From the NCBI GenBank assembly GCA_018814745.1, contig JAHIZC010000164.1, positions 1 to 6,759 of the forward strand: a stretch of DNA of 6,759 nt. The letters run 5' to 3'. Of this stretch, positions 5,475-6,759 are shown piece after piece; the first letter of the stretch is position 1; each line of letters opens with the position of its first letter. Below the pieces are notes generated by a model. That model saw only the letters and a list, made by a program, of their open reading frames with translations, was not told the DNA's origin and searched no databases. This stretch comes from Candidatus Omnitrophota bacterium (lineage in GTDB: Bacteria; Omnitrophota; Gorgyraeia; Gygaellales; Profunditerraquicolaceae). Made by a program: the position numbers and the translations under genes.

Positions 5475-5657
5475 ATGGTTAAGGTAATCATTGATAGTGC
5501 GACTTGTGTTGGTTGTGGTTTGTGTGAGGAGTCTTGTCCGGAAGTGTTTGAGGTTCAGGGCGACGGCCTCGCACACCTCAAAGCACAAGCGTGCACAGAG
5601 CACAATTTAGCAGAGATAGCTGAGCAGTGCCCCGTGAATTGCATAAAGGTAAGTTAA
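5475..5657 (+). CDS. Single-cluster [4Fe-4S] ferredoxin
   Basis: 60 residues, the same length as Thermotoga maritima ferredoxin and similar in layout. C11-V-G-C14-G-L-C17 plus C52 (followed by proline) are the expected ligands of one [4Fe-4S] cluster; C21 and C40 sit where the T. maritima protein has its disulfide. C56 is an additional cysteine (CPVNC). The small acidic protein is a plausible electron acceptor for the Por complex encoded upstream, though it could serve other partners. ATG 5475 is supported by AAGGAGG at 5458-5464. Its Shine-Dalgarno is part of a hairpin. The gene has somewhat more CAC, CTC and TGC codons in its second half than neighbours, a weak sign. Its stop TAA (5655-5657) overlaps the end of the convergent gene on the other strand. 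Confidence 0.92.
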   Translation: MVKVIIDSATCVGCGLCEESCPEVFEVQGDGLAHLKAQACTEHNLAEIAEQCPVNCIKVS

Positions 5658-6759
5658 AAACTTCCTTGAATCTTTCTTTTTAAGTTTGTTGTAAAGCCGT
5701 TAAAATATTCCAGTTTCTTTTGCATTAGTAATTTGCCGCTGAATTCCTCTTTTTCTTCTTTAAATTTCTCTTCATCAATTGTAATCATGGATTTAAGTTT
5801 AATAATATAAAAACCCGTTGGTATGTTGATGATCTCGCTAAAACGTCCGTCTTTTAATTCTCTGGCTGTCAGCCAGAAATTATCCGAACCGCCGATTTCC
5901 TCGATATAACTTCCGAATTTAAAAGTATTGGTTGAGTCCGATATTAGGCCATAAGTTTTCGCTACTTTATCGAAATTCGCCGATTTAGGATTTTGTTCAT
6001 ATAGTTTCTGCAATTCCTTGAAAGAAAGATCGATTTTTTCTCTAGCTAAATTTTTAGCTTGATCATCGATAAATTTCTCCTTCACTTTATCTTTTATCTC
6101 CTCTAAGTCAGGTATAAAAGCACTCTTTTTTTCTTTTAGCCTTAGAAAATAGTAATCCTGATCTACTTTCACGGGTGGTGAAATTTCTCCGGCTTCTAAT
6201 CCCGCGATTAGCTCTGTGACCTTCGGGGCCCAGCCGATTCCCGGTATCGGGTCTATCTGGGTGAAGAGCCCGGTTTCGTTTATATCAATCTCCATTTCTT
6301 CGGCTGCCTGATGAAGATCTTTATTCTTGCTCAAGCGCTGCATTAATTCTTTGGCCGTATCTTCTGAATTGACCTTGAGATAATCAAGATTAAAGGAAGG
6401 AGCGCGCTTGAATTTCACTGAGTTATTTTTGAAATATTCAACAAGATCATTATCAGAGGCCTCTATATTTTTCCTAAATTCAGAAGGCAGAGCGGCAATA
6501 TAATCGATACTTATCTCTTCGTTCATTCTTTCATATTCTTCCCTGACCTCTTCTTCCTCGAGACGTACATTCTTTGTCACCTGATTGAAGAGTCTGCTCA
6601 GGTTTATATTTTGACGGGTTTGTTCTTCAAAGGCGCGAGGTTGAGTTCTGAAGAGGTACTGAAGGGATTCGTTATATATGCGATTATCAAAAATGCCGTT
6701 GCGGCTGAAGAAGGGGTAGCTTTCGATCAGCTCGATTACTTCCCGGTCACTGACTTGGA
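5654..6759 (-). CDS. PpiD/SurA-like peptidyl-prolyl isomerase-type chaperone, C-terminal part (5' end outside window)
   Basis: The frame is open from the right edge to the stop at 5656-5654, giving 367 visible residues. A GTG at 6580-6578 could be mistaken for the start, but the frame continues upstream with conserved-looking sequence (VSDREVIELIESYPFF, LQYLFRTQPRAFEE), so the true start and any signal or membrane anchor lie beyond 6759. The helical first 120 or so visible residues resemble the SurA_N/PpiD chaperone region. Residues about 125-210 resemble a parvulin (PpiC) domain: ETGLF, PGIGWAPKV, LEAGEISPPVKV, YYFLRLKEK. The canonical parvulin histidines (ARHILV and HIIKL strands) are replaced by NLDYLKV and YYFLRL, so isomerase activity is doubtful and a holdase role is likelier. 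Such proteins act in the cell envelope on exported proteins. A helical lysine/glutamate-rich tail follows. Confidence 0.82.
   Translation of the reverse strand, partial: QVSDREVIELIESYPFFSRNGIFDNRIYNESLQYLFRTQPRAFEEQTRQNINLSRLFNQVTKNVRLEEEEVREEYERMNEEISIDYIAALPSEFRKNIEASDNDLVEYFKNNSVKFKRAPSFNLDYLKVNSEDTAKELMQRLSKNKDLHQAAEEMEIDINETGLFTQIDPIPGIGWAPKVTELIAGLEAGEISPPVKVDQDYYFLRLKEKKSAFIPDLEEIKDKVKEKFIDDQAKNLAREKIDLSFKELQKLYEQNPKSANFDKVAKTYGLISDSTNTFKFGSYIEEIGGSDNFWLTARELKDGRFSEIINIPTGFYIIKLKSMITIDEEKFKEEKEEFSGKLLMQKKLEYFNGFTTNLKRKIQGSF

Overview
The window looks like a chromosomal piece of an anaerobic bacterium with moderate, slightly AT-leaning base composition and compact genes. A four-subunit archaeal/Thermotoga-type pyruvate:ferredoxin oxidoreductase, a Thermotoga-size single-cluster ferredoxin, a LUD-domain protein and a PpiD/SurA-like protein suggest a strict anaerobe. 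The overall style resembles uncultured lineages such as Omnitrophota, but that is a weak guess. Nothing points to a phage, plasmid, transposon or CRISPR array.

Left part (1-1962). First comes the 3' end of a TlpA/thioredoxin-fold gene, then a LUD-domain (LutC/YkgG-like) gene. A near-consensus sigma70 promoter follows, driving a MetE/UROD-superfamily gene. That gene is interrupted by an in-frame TGA at 1720-1722. The same frame then continues for 80 codons and carries the family's C-terminal motifs (WGIVPT and PSCGLG), including a predicted zinc-ligand cysteine. A small hairpin just after the TGA and a perfect 13-bp hairpin further on lie inside this continuing frame.

Middle part (1963-4908). 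A second sigma70-like promoter lies so close to the porG start that the mRNA would be almost leaderless. It drives porG-porD-porA-porB (gamma, delta, alpha, beta), tightly packed with a 4-base GTGA overlap at porD/porA and a 17-base overlap at porA/porB. The complex would couple pyruvate oxidation to acetyl-CoA with ferredoxin reduction.

Right part (4909-6759). A ferritin-like diiron protein with a strong Shine-Dalgarno follows porB, then a 60-residue [4Fe-4S] ferredoxin that is a plausible electron acceptor for the Por complex. The ferredoxin leader has two adjacent hairpins, and the second pairs with its Shine-Dalgarno. On the opposite strand, meeting the ferredoxin tail to tail with a 4-base overlap, is the 3' part of a PpiD/SurA-like gene that stays open to the right window edge.

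Most worth checking: the in-frame TGA where the family normally has glycine, the structured RNA around it, and the ferredoxin leader hairpin. There is no gene-free stretch longer than 300 bases.
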